Position numbers and translations under genes: made by a program
In this document: piece after piece, positions 1 through 6,582 of the stretch
Position numbering within the stretch: the stretch's first letter is position 1
How the letters are laid out: the number at the start of each line of letters is the position of its first letter
NCBI GenBank assembly: GCA_021166725.1
Contig: JAJPES010000015.1
Coordinates: forward strand, 1-35,536
Source of the DNA: Burkholderiaceae bacterium
Lineage (GTDB): Bacteria; Pseudomonadota; Gammaproteobacteria; Burkholderiales; Burkholderiaceae_E
Reading direction: 5' to 3'
Length of the DNA: 35,536 nucleotides
Notes under the pieces: generated by a model
The model's input: only the letters and a program-made list of their open reading frames with translations
Told to the model about the DNA's origin: nothing
The model's database searches: none

Positions 1-19
1 CGCGCGCGACCCGCTTCAT
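1..19 (-). CDS. second ABC sugar permease (MalG-like), 5' fragment
   Basis: Only the first six codons (reading MKRVAR) lie in the window; the gene continues past the left edge. The ATG overlaps the TGA of the upstream permease as ATGA, so it is in the same operon and probably translationally coupled. CUT1-type importers normally have two different permeases, so a MalG-type subunit is expected here. That identity is inferred from position only; the visible residues are too few to show it. Confidence 0.5.
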
Positions 20-954
20 GCCACCTCCGCCTTGCGCGCCACCGTGAGGAACACGATCGCCACCGCCACCAGCACCGGGAACAGGAACAGCGCGATCGCA
101 GCACCGGCCGCGAGATCGCCGCCTTCGACGCCGGTGAAGAACGCATAGCTCGCGATCACCTGCGTCGTGTCGAACGGCCCGCCGCGCGTGAGCACGTAGA
201 TGACGATCAGGTCGGTAAACGTGAATACGATGCCGAACAGCAGCGCGACGAGCATGATCGGCATGACCAGCGGGATGTTGATCAGGAACAGGTGGCGCCA
301 GAAGCCGGCGCCGTCCACCTGCGCCGCGTCGTGGATGTCCTGCGGAATCGCGGATAGTCCGGCGAGGATGATCACGGTGGCCAGCGGCAGCAACCGCCAG
401 ACGTCGACCAGGATGATCGAAGCCATTGCCAGGTGCGGCTGCCCGAGCCAAACCGGCCAGGTGTCCGGGCCGAAGATGTGCAGTGCGCGCCCGCTCCAGT
501 TGATGATGCTGTACACCGGATCGAAGATCCACAGCCAGCCGATCGACCCGAGCGAAATCGGCGCGACCCACGGCAGCAGGATCAGCAGCCGTACCAGCCA
601 CTTGCCGCGGAAATCGCGGTACAGCGCCATCGCCAGCACCTTGCCGAGCACGACGACGAAGAACTGCGAGACCAGCGTGAAGATCACCGCATTGCTCAGC
701 GACGTCCAGAACGTGGGGTCGTCGAGCACGCGACGGAAGTTGCGCAGGCCGACGAAATCGAGCGACCTGCTGCCCACCGTCGCGTCGCTCAGGCTGTAGA
801 CGATCGCCAGCAGGAACGGGAAACCGACCAGCGCGATGATGTAGATCACCGCCGGCGCGAGCAGCACGCGGCCCAGCGCCGCTTCGTCGTCAAGCCAGTG
901 CGTCTGCCAGCGCGGCGCATCGCCGGCAATGGGGGCGACGTCCGACGAGCTCAC
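16..954 (-). CDS. ABC transporter permease, MalF/UgpA type (CUT1 family)
   Basis: Inner-membrane subunit of a carbohydrate-type ABC importer, about 312 aa. A short polar N-terminus is followed by about six hydrophobic segments, the first around LLAPAVIYIIALVGFPFLL. The cytoplasmic EAA loop that docks on the ATPase is visible near the C-terminal third (DAAQVDGAGFWRHLF, then INIPLVMP). The GTG start at 954-952 is chosen because it overlaps the ATPase stop codon as GTGA and begins just before the first conserved region; a longer open frame upstream runs inside the ATPase gene and is a shadow. The next permease overlaps it by ATGA. The substrate cannot be read from the sequence; sugars, polyols or glycerol-phosphate-like compounds are typical of the family. 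Confidence 0.93.
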   Translation of the reverse strand: MSSSDVAPIAGDAPRWQTHWLDDEAALGRVLLAPAVIYIIALVGFPFLLAIVYSLSDATVGSRSLDFVGLRNFRRVLDDPTFWTSLSNAVIFTLVSQFFVVVLGKVLAMALYRDFRGKWLVRLLILLPWVAPISLGSIGWLWIFDPVYSIINWSGRALHIFGPDTWPVWLGQPHLAMASIILVDVWRLLPLATVIILAGLSAIPQDIHDAAQVDGAGFWRHLFLINIPLVMPIMLVALLFGIVFTFTDLIVIYVLTRGGPFDTTQVIASYAFFTGVEGGDLAAGAAIALFLFPVLVAVAIVFLTVARKAEVA

Positions 955-1979
955 GACGGCGCCGGGCGCGCCGCGCCCGTCTGCGGGTCGAAGTAGCGGA
1001 AGTTTCGCCGGCACAGCGCGAACTCGTAGCGTTGCCCGCTCTCGAGCGCAACGTCGATCGTCGACGGCAGGCGCGAGATCACTTTCGTCTCCGGGTTCGG
1101 CGCATCGAGCGTGGCGTAGACGAGCCGGTCGGCGCCGAGGTTCTCGATGCGCGTGACGGTCATCGGCATCGGCGCGAGGTCCTCGGCGGGATCGGCGGAC
1201 GACAGCGGCAGCAGGTGCTCGGGACGGAACCCGCACAGCACGCCGTCGGTGCGCATCAGGTTCATCGGCGGACTGCCGATGAAGGTGGCGACGAAGGTGT
1301 CGGCCGGGTCGTGGTACACCGCCGCCGGCGTGCCGAGCTGGTGGATGCGCCCGTGGTCGAGCACGGCGATCCGGTCGCCCAGCCCCATCGCTTCGATCTG
1401 GTCGTGCGTAACGTAGACGGTGGTCGTGCCGAGGCCCCGCTGGAACTGCTGCAGCTCCTCGCGCGCCGACGTACGCAGCTTGGCGTCGAGGTTCGACAGC
1501 GGCTCGTCGAGCAGGAACACGACCGGGTTGCGCACCACCGCGCGCGCCAGCGCGACGCGCTGCCGCTCGCCGCCCGACAGCTGCCGCGGCTTGCGGGCGA
1601 GCAGATGGCCGATGCCGAACATCGCCGCCGCACGCGCGACTTTCTCTTCGGTTTCGCGCCGGGGCGTGCCGGCGGCCTTCAGCGGAAACGCGATGTTCCG
1701 GTACACCGAGAGATGCGGATACAGCGCATAGCTCTGGAACACCATCGCGATGTCGCGCGCGCGTGGCGGCAGGCGCGTGACCACCCGCCCGCCGATCAGG
1801 ATGTCGCCCGATGTCGGCGTCTCGAGCCCCGCCAGCATTCGCAGCAGCGTCGTCTTGCCGCAGCCCGACGGCCCGAGCAGCACGAGGAACTCGCCCTCCC
1901 GTACCGCGAGGTCGATGCGATCGACGGCCGCGGCGCCGTCGAAGCGCTTGACCAGTTCGCGCGTCTCTACCGTGGCCAT
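951..1979 (-). CDS. ABC transporter ATPase, MalK/UgpC type
   Basis: Energy-coupling ATPase of the CUT1 importer, 342 aa, a usual length for MalK/UgpC proteins. Walker A is GPSGCGKT (residues 36-43), followed by the Q-loop in MVFQSYALYPH, the signature LSGGERQR, Walker B VFLLDEP with the D-loop SNLDAKLR, and the switch His in VTHDQ. The C-terminal third (after about residue 235, starting near FIGSPPMN and including GFRPEHL) is the TOBE/OB regulatory domain of this subfamily. It lies 49 bp downstream of the binding-protein gene and overlaps the permease by 4 bp. ATPases of this class can serve more than one importer, so it does not fix the substrate. Confidence 0.95.
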   Translation of the reverse strand: MATVETRELVKRFDGAAAVDRIDLAVREGEFLVLLGPSGCGKTTLLRMLAGLETPTSGDILIGGRVVTRLPPRARDIAMVFQSYALYPHLSVYRNIAFPLKAAGTPRRETEEKVARAAAMFGIGHLLARKPRQLSGGERQRVALARAVVRNPVVFLLDEPLSNLDAKLRTSAREELQQFQRGLGTTTVYVTHDQIEAMGLGDRIAVLDHGRIHQLGTPAAVYHDPADTFVATFIGSPPMNLMRTDGVLCGFRPEHLLPLSSADPAEDLAPMPMTVTRIENLGADRLVYATLDAPNPETKVISRLPSTIDVALESGQRYEFALCRRNFRYFDPQTGAARPAPS

Positions 1980-2028
1980 CGTCGCGTCCCGTCGTGGGCG
2001 GCGTCAGCGGCGCTGCGCGCGCCGGCGC

Positions 2029-3405
2029 TCACACGAGGTTCTTCTCGTGCCACTTCTCGAAGATCGCGCGGCACTTCCTGTCGGCTTCCTTGACCGCATC
2101 GGCGGGCGACATCGTTCCGGACGCGGCCTTGGCGAACATCGTGTTCAGCACCCAGGTGTTGAAGATCTCGTCGATCGCCGCGTTGGCATATCCGGGATAG
2201 CCGACGTTGGTCGCCCACTTGGTGACGTCGGCCAGCACCTTGTACTTGCCGGCGGGCTTGTGCGGATCGTTCGCGAGCAGCTGGTCCAGGTCGGTCACGG
2301 TGCTCGAGAAGCACGGGAAGTTGTAGTACTGGCTCGCCTCGAAGCCCTGGTGGAAGTTGTCGATGTAGTCGACGAGGAACTGCTTCGCGCCGTCGATGTT
2401 CTCGGCGAATTTCCAGATCACGTAGCAGTCCATCACGTGCTCGAGGCCGATCGCGCGCTTGGCGCCCATCAGCGCCTTGGTGAGCCCGATCTGGTCGGCG
2501 ATCGGCAGCTTCTCGTTTTCGGCGGTGCGCGTCGTCGAGATCGCGTTCAGGCACATCGAGATCTTGCCGGCCAGCAACGCCCGGTTGTTGGACGACGCGT
2601 CCCACGCCATCACCTCGGGCGTCATCGTCTGCTTGTACAGGTCGGAAGCGAACTTCACTGCGTCTACCGTCTGCTTCGAGTCGAGAATGATCTTTCCGCT
2701 CTCGTCCTGCACCGAGCCGCCCCACGCGTACAGCAGCGTTCGCATTGCCATCGCCGTGTCCAGCTCGGCCGACATGCCCACGCCCACCGGTATGTTCTTC
2801 GAGTCCTTGATCTTCTTGCCGATCTTCAGCACGTCTTCCCAGCTGCGCGGTCCGTCGGCCATTCCCGCCTCGCTCCACAGGTCGATGCGGTAATTGACCG
2901 GATCGGGAACGAAGCTGTCCGAGAAGCCGAAGTAGCGCTTTGTCTTCGGGTTGTAGGTGCTCTTCACCGCCAGCTCGATCGGATTGCCGTGCTTGCGCTG
3001 CACCTCCTCGTAGATCTCCTTGTGGTCGATCGTCTGCGTCTCGTAGGTGGGCGCGGGCCACAGGAACATGAACAGGTCATGTCCCTGCTGTGCCGACACC
3101 TCGGCTGCTGCGCGCGAATTGATCGCGGGGATGCCCACGTGATCGACGATCACCTCGGTGCCGTTCTTCTCGCCCCACTGCTTCGTGTATTCGTTGTCGA
3201 ACCACTTGTCGTAGGCGGGTACGAAATGCGCCCACTGCAGGATCTTCAGCGTCTTCTTCTGCGCGCGTGCAGTCCGTGGGACAAGGTAGGGACCGACCGC
3301 CGCCGCGGCGCCGATCGCAGTGCCCGCGCCGACGAACTTCCTGCGCGGCAGGTCGAGGCCCGATTCGGTCGAATGGGCAGCGGCTGCTTCCTTCGTCTCG
3401 TTCAT
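2029..3405 (-). CDS. Tat-exported extracellular solute-binding protein (CUT1 family)
   Basis: Periplasmic ligand-binding subunit of the importer, 458 aa. The N-terminus carries a twin-arginine signal (PRRKFVGAGTAIG, then a hydrophobic Ala-rich stretch and a probable cleavage after TARA), so it is probably exported folded. The mature part starts KKTLKILQWAHFVPAYDKW and has the organisation of family-1 sugar-binding proteins, including a Trp/Asp-rich middle (AWGGSVQDESG, VMAWDASSNNR). The ATG overlaps the TGA of the AhpD-like gene as ATGA, and a strong AGGAGG lies 7 nt upstream, so it can be translated at higher level than its leader gene. Tat export of a sugar-binding protein is less common than Sec export but is known. 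Confidence 0.92.
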   Translation of the reverse strand: MNETKEAAAAHSTESGLDLPRRKFVGAGTAIGAAAAVGPYLVPRTARAQKKTLKILQWAHFVPAYDKWFDNEYTKQWGEKNGTEVIVDHVGIPAINSRAAAEVSAQQGHDLFMFLWPAPTYETQTIDHKEIYEEVQRKHGNPIELAVKSTYNPKTKRYFGFSDSFVPDPVNYRIDLWSEAGMADGPRSWEDVLKIGKKIKDSKNIPVGVGMSAELDTAMAMRTLLYAWGGSVQDESGKIILDSKQTVDAVKFASDLYKQTMTPEVMAWDASSNNRALLAGKISMCLNAISTTRTAENEKLPIADQIGLTKALMGAKRAIGLEHVMDCYVIWKFAENIDGAKQFLVDYIDNFHQGFEASQYYNFPCFSSTVTDLDQLLANDPHKPAGKYKVLADVTKWATNVGYPGYANAAIDEIFNTWVLNTMFAKAASGTMSPADAVKEADRKCRAIFEKWHEKNLV

Positions 3406-3899
3406 GGCTTAGCCTCCTGCTCCTGGTCGCCGGAGCGAGTGCCGTGGGCCGGTGAGCGGTGGTAGGTGCCGACCGGCGTATGGAACGGAATCGCCAGGCG
3501 ATTCCAGCCGTTGATCGCGATGACCGCGATCGTGAGGTCGACCAGCTCGCGCTCGGTGAACTGCTCGCGCGCGAGCCGATAGTCGTTTTCCGGGACGCCG
3601 CGCTCGATGCGGGTCAGGGCTTCCGTCCAGGCCAGCGCCGCGCGTTCGCGCTCGCTGTAGAACGGCGCCTCGCGCCAGGCGGAGAGCAGGAACAGGCGCT
3701 GTTCGTTCTCGCCGCTCGCGCGCGCGTCCTTCGTGTGCATGTCGATGCAATACGCGCAGCCGTTGATCTGCGAAGCGCGCGTGCGCACCAGTTCGAGCAG
3801 CGGTCCTTCGAGCGCGCAGCGGCGCACGTACTCCTCGAGCCCGCGCATCGCCGCGAGCGCTTCGGGATTCGCCCTGCGATAGTCGATCGTCGGTCGCAT
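3402..3899 (-). CDS. AhpD-like carboxymuconolactone decarboxylase-family protein
   Basis: Small all-helical protein, 165 aa, of the CMD/AhpD superfamily. The redox centre is visible as NGCAYCIDMHTKDAR: a CxxC pair followed by His, as in AhpD-type peroxidase or disulphide-reductase proteins. The C-terminal half (LTIAVIAINGWNRLAIPF) matches the second helical half of the family. It is the first gene of the ABC-importer operon and overlaps the binding-protein gene by 4 bp. Known family roles include thiol peroxidase partner and gamma-carboxymuconolactone decarboxylase; the CxxC favours a redox role. The start at 3899 has no obvious ribosome-binding site; an in-frame ATG at 3929 would add ten residues. 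Why a redox protein leads a sugar-importer operon is not known. Confidence 0.88.
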   Translation of the reverse strand: MRPTIDYRRANPEALAAMRGLEEYVRRCALEGPLLELVRTRASQINGCAYCIDMHTKDARASGENEQRLFLLSAWREAPFYSERERAALAWTEALTRIERGVPENDYRLAREQFTERELVDLTIAVIAINGWNRLAIPFHTPVGTYHRSPAHGTRSGDQEQEAKP

Positions 3900-3923
3900 G
3901 AATGGTTCGTGTTGCGCTCTTCG

Positions 3924-3934
3924 GTGCATTGCAC
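3924..3934. promoter_or_regulatory. 11-bp palindrome between divergent operons
   Basis: GTGCATTGCAC is a perfect palindrome around one central base. It lies in the 134-bp region between the importer operon (minus) and the PAS kinase (plus), about 25 bp upstream of the AhpD-like start. A regulator-binding role is inference; if translation starts at the alternative ATG at 3929 the site would lie at the start codon. Confidence 0.25.
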
Positions 3935-3956
3935 TGCCGACGCCGGCAAAGATCGA

Positions 3957-3972
3957 TCGGGAAATCGGGAAA
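3957..3972. repeat. tandem 8-bp direct repeat TCGGGAAA x2
   Basis: Two perfect adjacent copies of TCGGGAAA lie in the divergent intergenic region ahead of the histidine kinase. Tandem short repeats spaced by less than one helical turn can be response-regulator sites, but no regulator can be assigned from sequence alone. Confidence 0.4.
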
Positions 3973-4033
3973 GACCTTGTGGGGGAATCACGATGGGGAA
4001 AACGAGGGTGTCGCCGGTGCCACAATCGGCGTC

Positions 4034-5092
4034 GTGAGCGAACGGAACGAAGTACCCGGTTTCCGCGATCTTTACGAGAACGCTCCGTGCGGGTATCACA
4101 GCGTCGCGCCCGACGGAACGATCCTGCAGATGAATCGCACCGAGTTGCGCTGGTTGGGCTTTTCCCGGCGCGAGCTGGTCGGTGCGCGCCGCTTCGTTTC
4201 CACGCTGAGCCCGCGCTGCTCGCGCCGCTACCTGCGCGCGTTCGACACCCTGTGCGACGGCGCCGATCGCGTCGGCGTGCAGGCCGAGCTGGTGCGCAAG
4301 GACGGCACCGTGTTCCCCGCGTCGATGGCCATCGCCGCGGTGCGCGATCGCGACGGCTCATTCGTTGCGACGCAGGCCACCGTGATCGATCTCAGCGAGC
4401 GCCGGCGTGCCGAGGTAGAGGCTCGTCGTCTTGCGGCGCGCCTTCGCACGATGACCCGGCGCATCGTCGATGCGCAGGAGTGCGAGCGCCGCCGGCTGTC
4501 CGCCGAGTTGCACGACCGCATCGGGCAGGACCTCGCAGCCGCGAACCTCGATCTGCACCTGATCAAGGACGTGCTGGCGGGCTCGTTGCCGGCGCTCGAT
4601 GCCGCGCGGCTCGACGACGCCATCGCGCGCATCGAAGCCACCGCCGAATGCGTTCGCGACGTGGCCGGGGCTCTGCGTCCGCCGGTACTCGATGCCTATG
4701 GGCTGGCGGTGTCGCTGCGCACCTGTGCCGAGCAGTTCGCGCAGCGCACGGGAATCCGCATCGTCGTCGACGCGCATTCGGGCTCCGGGCACGGAGATCC
4801 GCGTACCGAGACGGCCCTGTTCCGCGTCTGCCAGGAAGCGCTCACGAATGTGCTGCGGCATTCCGGCGCGCATGTGGTGCGCATCGGCCTGCAGCGAACC
4901 GACGTGGAAGTGCGCCTTTCGATCGCCGACGACGGCTGCGGCTTCGACGCCGGCGTGGCCGGCGTGGCCGAGTACGAGGGGCTGGGCATTCTCGGAATGC
5001 GCGAGCGAATGCTGGCGGTCGGCGGAGAGCTGATCGTCGAGTCGTCGCGCGGGGCCGGCACGCGGATCGTCGCTCGCGCGGCGGCGCACTGA
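4034..5092 (+). CDS. cytoplasmic PAS sensor histidine kinase (HisKA_3 / NarX-UhpB type)
   Basis: Kinase of a two-component pair, about 352 aa, with no membrane segment. An N-terminal PAS domain (about residues 8-125, starting FRDLYENAPCGYHSV) is followed by a HisKA_3 dimerisation domain with phospho-acceptor His in ELHDRIGQDL (about H160) and a C-terminal HATPase: N-box CQEALTNVLRHS, DDGCGFD, and GLGILGMRERM with a final GAGTRI. The GTG start at 4034 is chosen because the PAS domain begins eight codons later; the frame is open back to an ATG at 3902, but the extra 44 residues are not domain-like. It sits 30 bp ahead of a NarL-type regulator, its obvious partner, and diverges from the importer operon. 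PAS with this architecture suggests sensing of an internal redox or small-molecule signal; the ligand is unknown. Confidence 0.92.
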   Translation: MSERNEVPGFRDLYENAPCGYHSVAPDGTILQMNRTELRWLGFSRRELVGARRFVSTLSPRCSRRYLRAFDTLCDGADRVGVQAELVRKDGTVFPASMAIAAVRDRDGSFVATQATVIDLSERRRAEVEARRLAARLRTMTRRIVDAQECERRRLSAELHDRIGQDLAAANLDLHLIKDVLAGSLPALDAARLDDAIARIEATAECVRDVAGALRPPVLDAYGLAVSLRTCAEQFAQRTGIRIVVDAHSGSGHGDPRTETALFRVCQEALTNVLRHSGAHVVRIGLQRTDVEVRLSIADDGCGFDAGVAGVAEYEGLGILGMRERMLAVGGELIVESSRGAGTRIVARAAAH

Positions 5093-5122
5093 AGGCTCGC
5101 ACTGCGGCGCGAGGAGAACGGC

Positions 5123-5785
5123 GTGACGCAGCTCGCTTCGGATTGCATTCGCGTGCTGCTCGCCGACGACCACGCGGTGCTGCGCGACGGGTTGCAGGCG
5201 CTGCTCGAACGCGATCCTTCGATCCGCGTGGTCGCGCAGGCATGCGACGGACGCGAAGCCGTGCACGCCGCGGTGCAGGCAGAGGTCGACGTCGTCGTCA
5301 TGGACATCGCGATGCCCGGCATCGACGGAATCGAGGCGACGCGCGAACTGTCGCGCCGCCGGCCGCAGGCGCGCGTCGTCGTCCTGTCGATGCATGCGAA
5401 CGCCGAACACGTCTGGCGTGCGCTGCAGGCGGGCGCCGCGGGCTACGTCGTCAAGGAGGTGGCGGCGCGCGAAGTCGTCGACGCGGTGCATGCCGCCCAC
5501 GACGGACGGAGGCACTTGAGTGCCCGCGTGGCCGATGCCGTCGTCGAAGGCTGGCTGCATCCGATGCGTCGGCGCGGCCCGATCGACGCGCTGAGCCGGC
5601 GCGAGCGGCAGGTGCTCGAACTGGTGGCGCAAGGACGCAGCAGCGTCTCGATCGCGCAGGCGCTGAACCTCTCGCCGAAAACCGTGGACACCTATCGCAG
5701 CCGGTTGCTGCACAAGTTGCAGGTATCGAACGTCGCCGGCCTGGTGCGCGTGGCGATCGAGTGCGGGCTGGTGCCGGACATGTGA
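5123..5785 (+). CDS. NarL/FixJ-family response regulator
   Basis: DNA-binding partner of the upstream kinase, 220 aa. The receiver domain has the acidic pair in LLADDHAVLRDG, phospho-acceptor Asp in VVMDIAMPG (about D61) and the conserved Lys in YVVKEVAA. A C-terminal LuxR-type helix-turn-helix follows (LSRRERQVLELVAQG through SPKTVDTYRSRLLHKL). The GTG start at 5123 has GAGGAGA 5-12 bp upstream. Likely targets, from position only, are the importer operon on one side and the dehydrogenase operon that starts 76 bp downstream on the other. Confidence 0.95.
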   Translation: MTQLASDCIRVLLADDHAVLRDGLQALLERDPSIRVVAQACDGREAVHAAVQAEVDVVVMDIAMPGIDGIEATRELSRRRPQARVVVLSMHANAEHVWRALQAGAAGYVVKEVAAREVVDAVHAAHDGRRHLSARVADAVVEGWLHPMRRRGPIDALSRRERQVLELVAQGRSSVSIAQALNLSPKTVDTYRSRLLHKLQVSNVAGLVRVAIECGLVPDM

Positions 5786-5792
5786 TTCGGCG

Positions 5793-5812
5793 TGCCCGCA
5801 TCGGCGCGGGCA
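5793..5812 (+). terminator. GC-rich hairpin after the response regulator
   Basis: TGCCCGC and GCGGGCA form a perfect 7-bp stem around the 6-nt loop ATCGGC, starting 8 bp after the response-regulator stop. There is no clear T-run behind it (only TTCGTTT further on), so it may be a weak terminator or a processing/attenuation hairpin between the regulator and the dehydrogenase operon. Confidence 0.4.
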
Positions 5813-5861
5813 TCCGCGTTGCCGTTCGTTTCGCCGTGTCTACGCCTCACCGGAGCGTGCG

Positions 5862-6581
5862 ATGGCGCCCACCCGCAGGGACCTCTTCCGGACCACGGCT
5901 GCAGTCGGCGCTGCTGGCGTCGCTCGCTGGCTTGCGCCCCATGCCGCCAGCGCGGCGGAAGCGCAATCGCTGTTTCCGCCTCCCGTCGCCGACACCTTCA
6001 CGTGGGCCACCGAAGCCGAACGCGCGTTTCTCGAAGCCGCGGTCGATCGGTTGATCCCGCCCGACGCGCTGGGTCCCGGCGCTCGTGACGCCGGCGTCGC
6101 CTTCTTCATCGACCAGCAGATGGACGGCCCCTTCGGTCGCGCCGAGACCTGGTACATGCAGGGTCCGTGGAAGGACGGAACCAAGTCGCAGGGCTATCAG
6201 CTCAAGCTCACGCCGGCGCAGTTGTATAGGGCGTCGATCGCTGCCATCGATGAGCACTGCCGCAGCAGCTACGGCGGCAAGGTGTTCGCGCAGCTCGATG
6301 CGAAGACGCAGGACGAGTTGTTGCACGGCCTCGAAAAAGGCGACGTCGAACTGGACGGCCCGCCGGCGAAGGAATTCTTCGATCTGCTGCTGCAGAACAC
6401 CAACGAAGGCTTCTTTGCCGACCCGATCTACGGCGGGAATCGCCATTTCGCCGGCTGGAAGCTCGTCGGCTTTCCGGGGCCCCGCTACAACTACGTGGAC
6501 GAGATCCGCCGCTTCGGCGAACCGTACGGGCTGCCCATGGTGGGCCTGGCCGGCCGCGACGGCGAACCCCGGAGGGCATGA
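5862..6581 (+). CDS. gluconate 2-dehydrogenase subunit 3-like protein, Tat-exported
   Basis: Small subunit of a membrane or periplasmic flavin dehydrogenase, 239 aa. A twin-arginine signal (TRRDLFRTTAAVGAAG, then Ala-rich, ending near ASAAEA) is followed by the family's conserved region (TEAERAFLEAAVDRLIPPD, then GARDAGVAFFIDQQMDGP). In characterised FAD-dependent gluconate/glucose dehydrogenases the small subunit is needed for maturation and carries the export signal for the catalytic subunit. That fits here because the next gene lacks a signal peptide. Its stop codon lies one base before the ATG of the GMC gene, so the two are co-translated. It is the first gene of a six-gene run reaching the phosphoketolase. 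Confidence 0.92.
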   Translation: MAPTRRDLFRTTAAVGAAGVARWLAPHAASAAEAQSLFPPPVADTFTWATEAERAFLEAAVDRLIPPDALGPGARDAGVAFFIDQQMDGPFGRAETWYMQGPWKDGTKSQGYQLKLTPAQLYRASIAAIDEHCRSSYGGKVFAQLDAKTQDELLHGLEKGDVELDGPPAKEFFDLLLQNTNEGFFADPIYGGNRHFAGWKLVGFPGPRYNYVDEIRRFGEPYGLPMVGLAGRDGEPRRA

Positions 6582-6582
6582 A

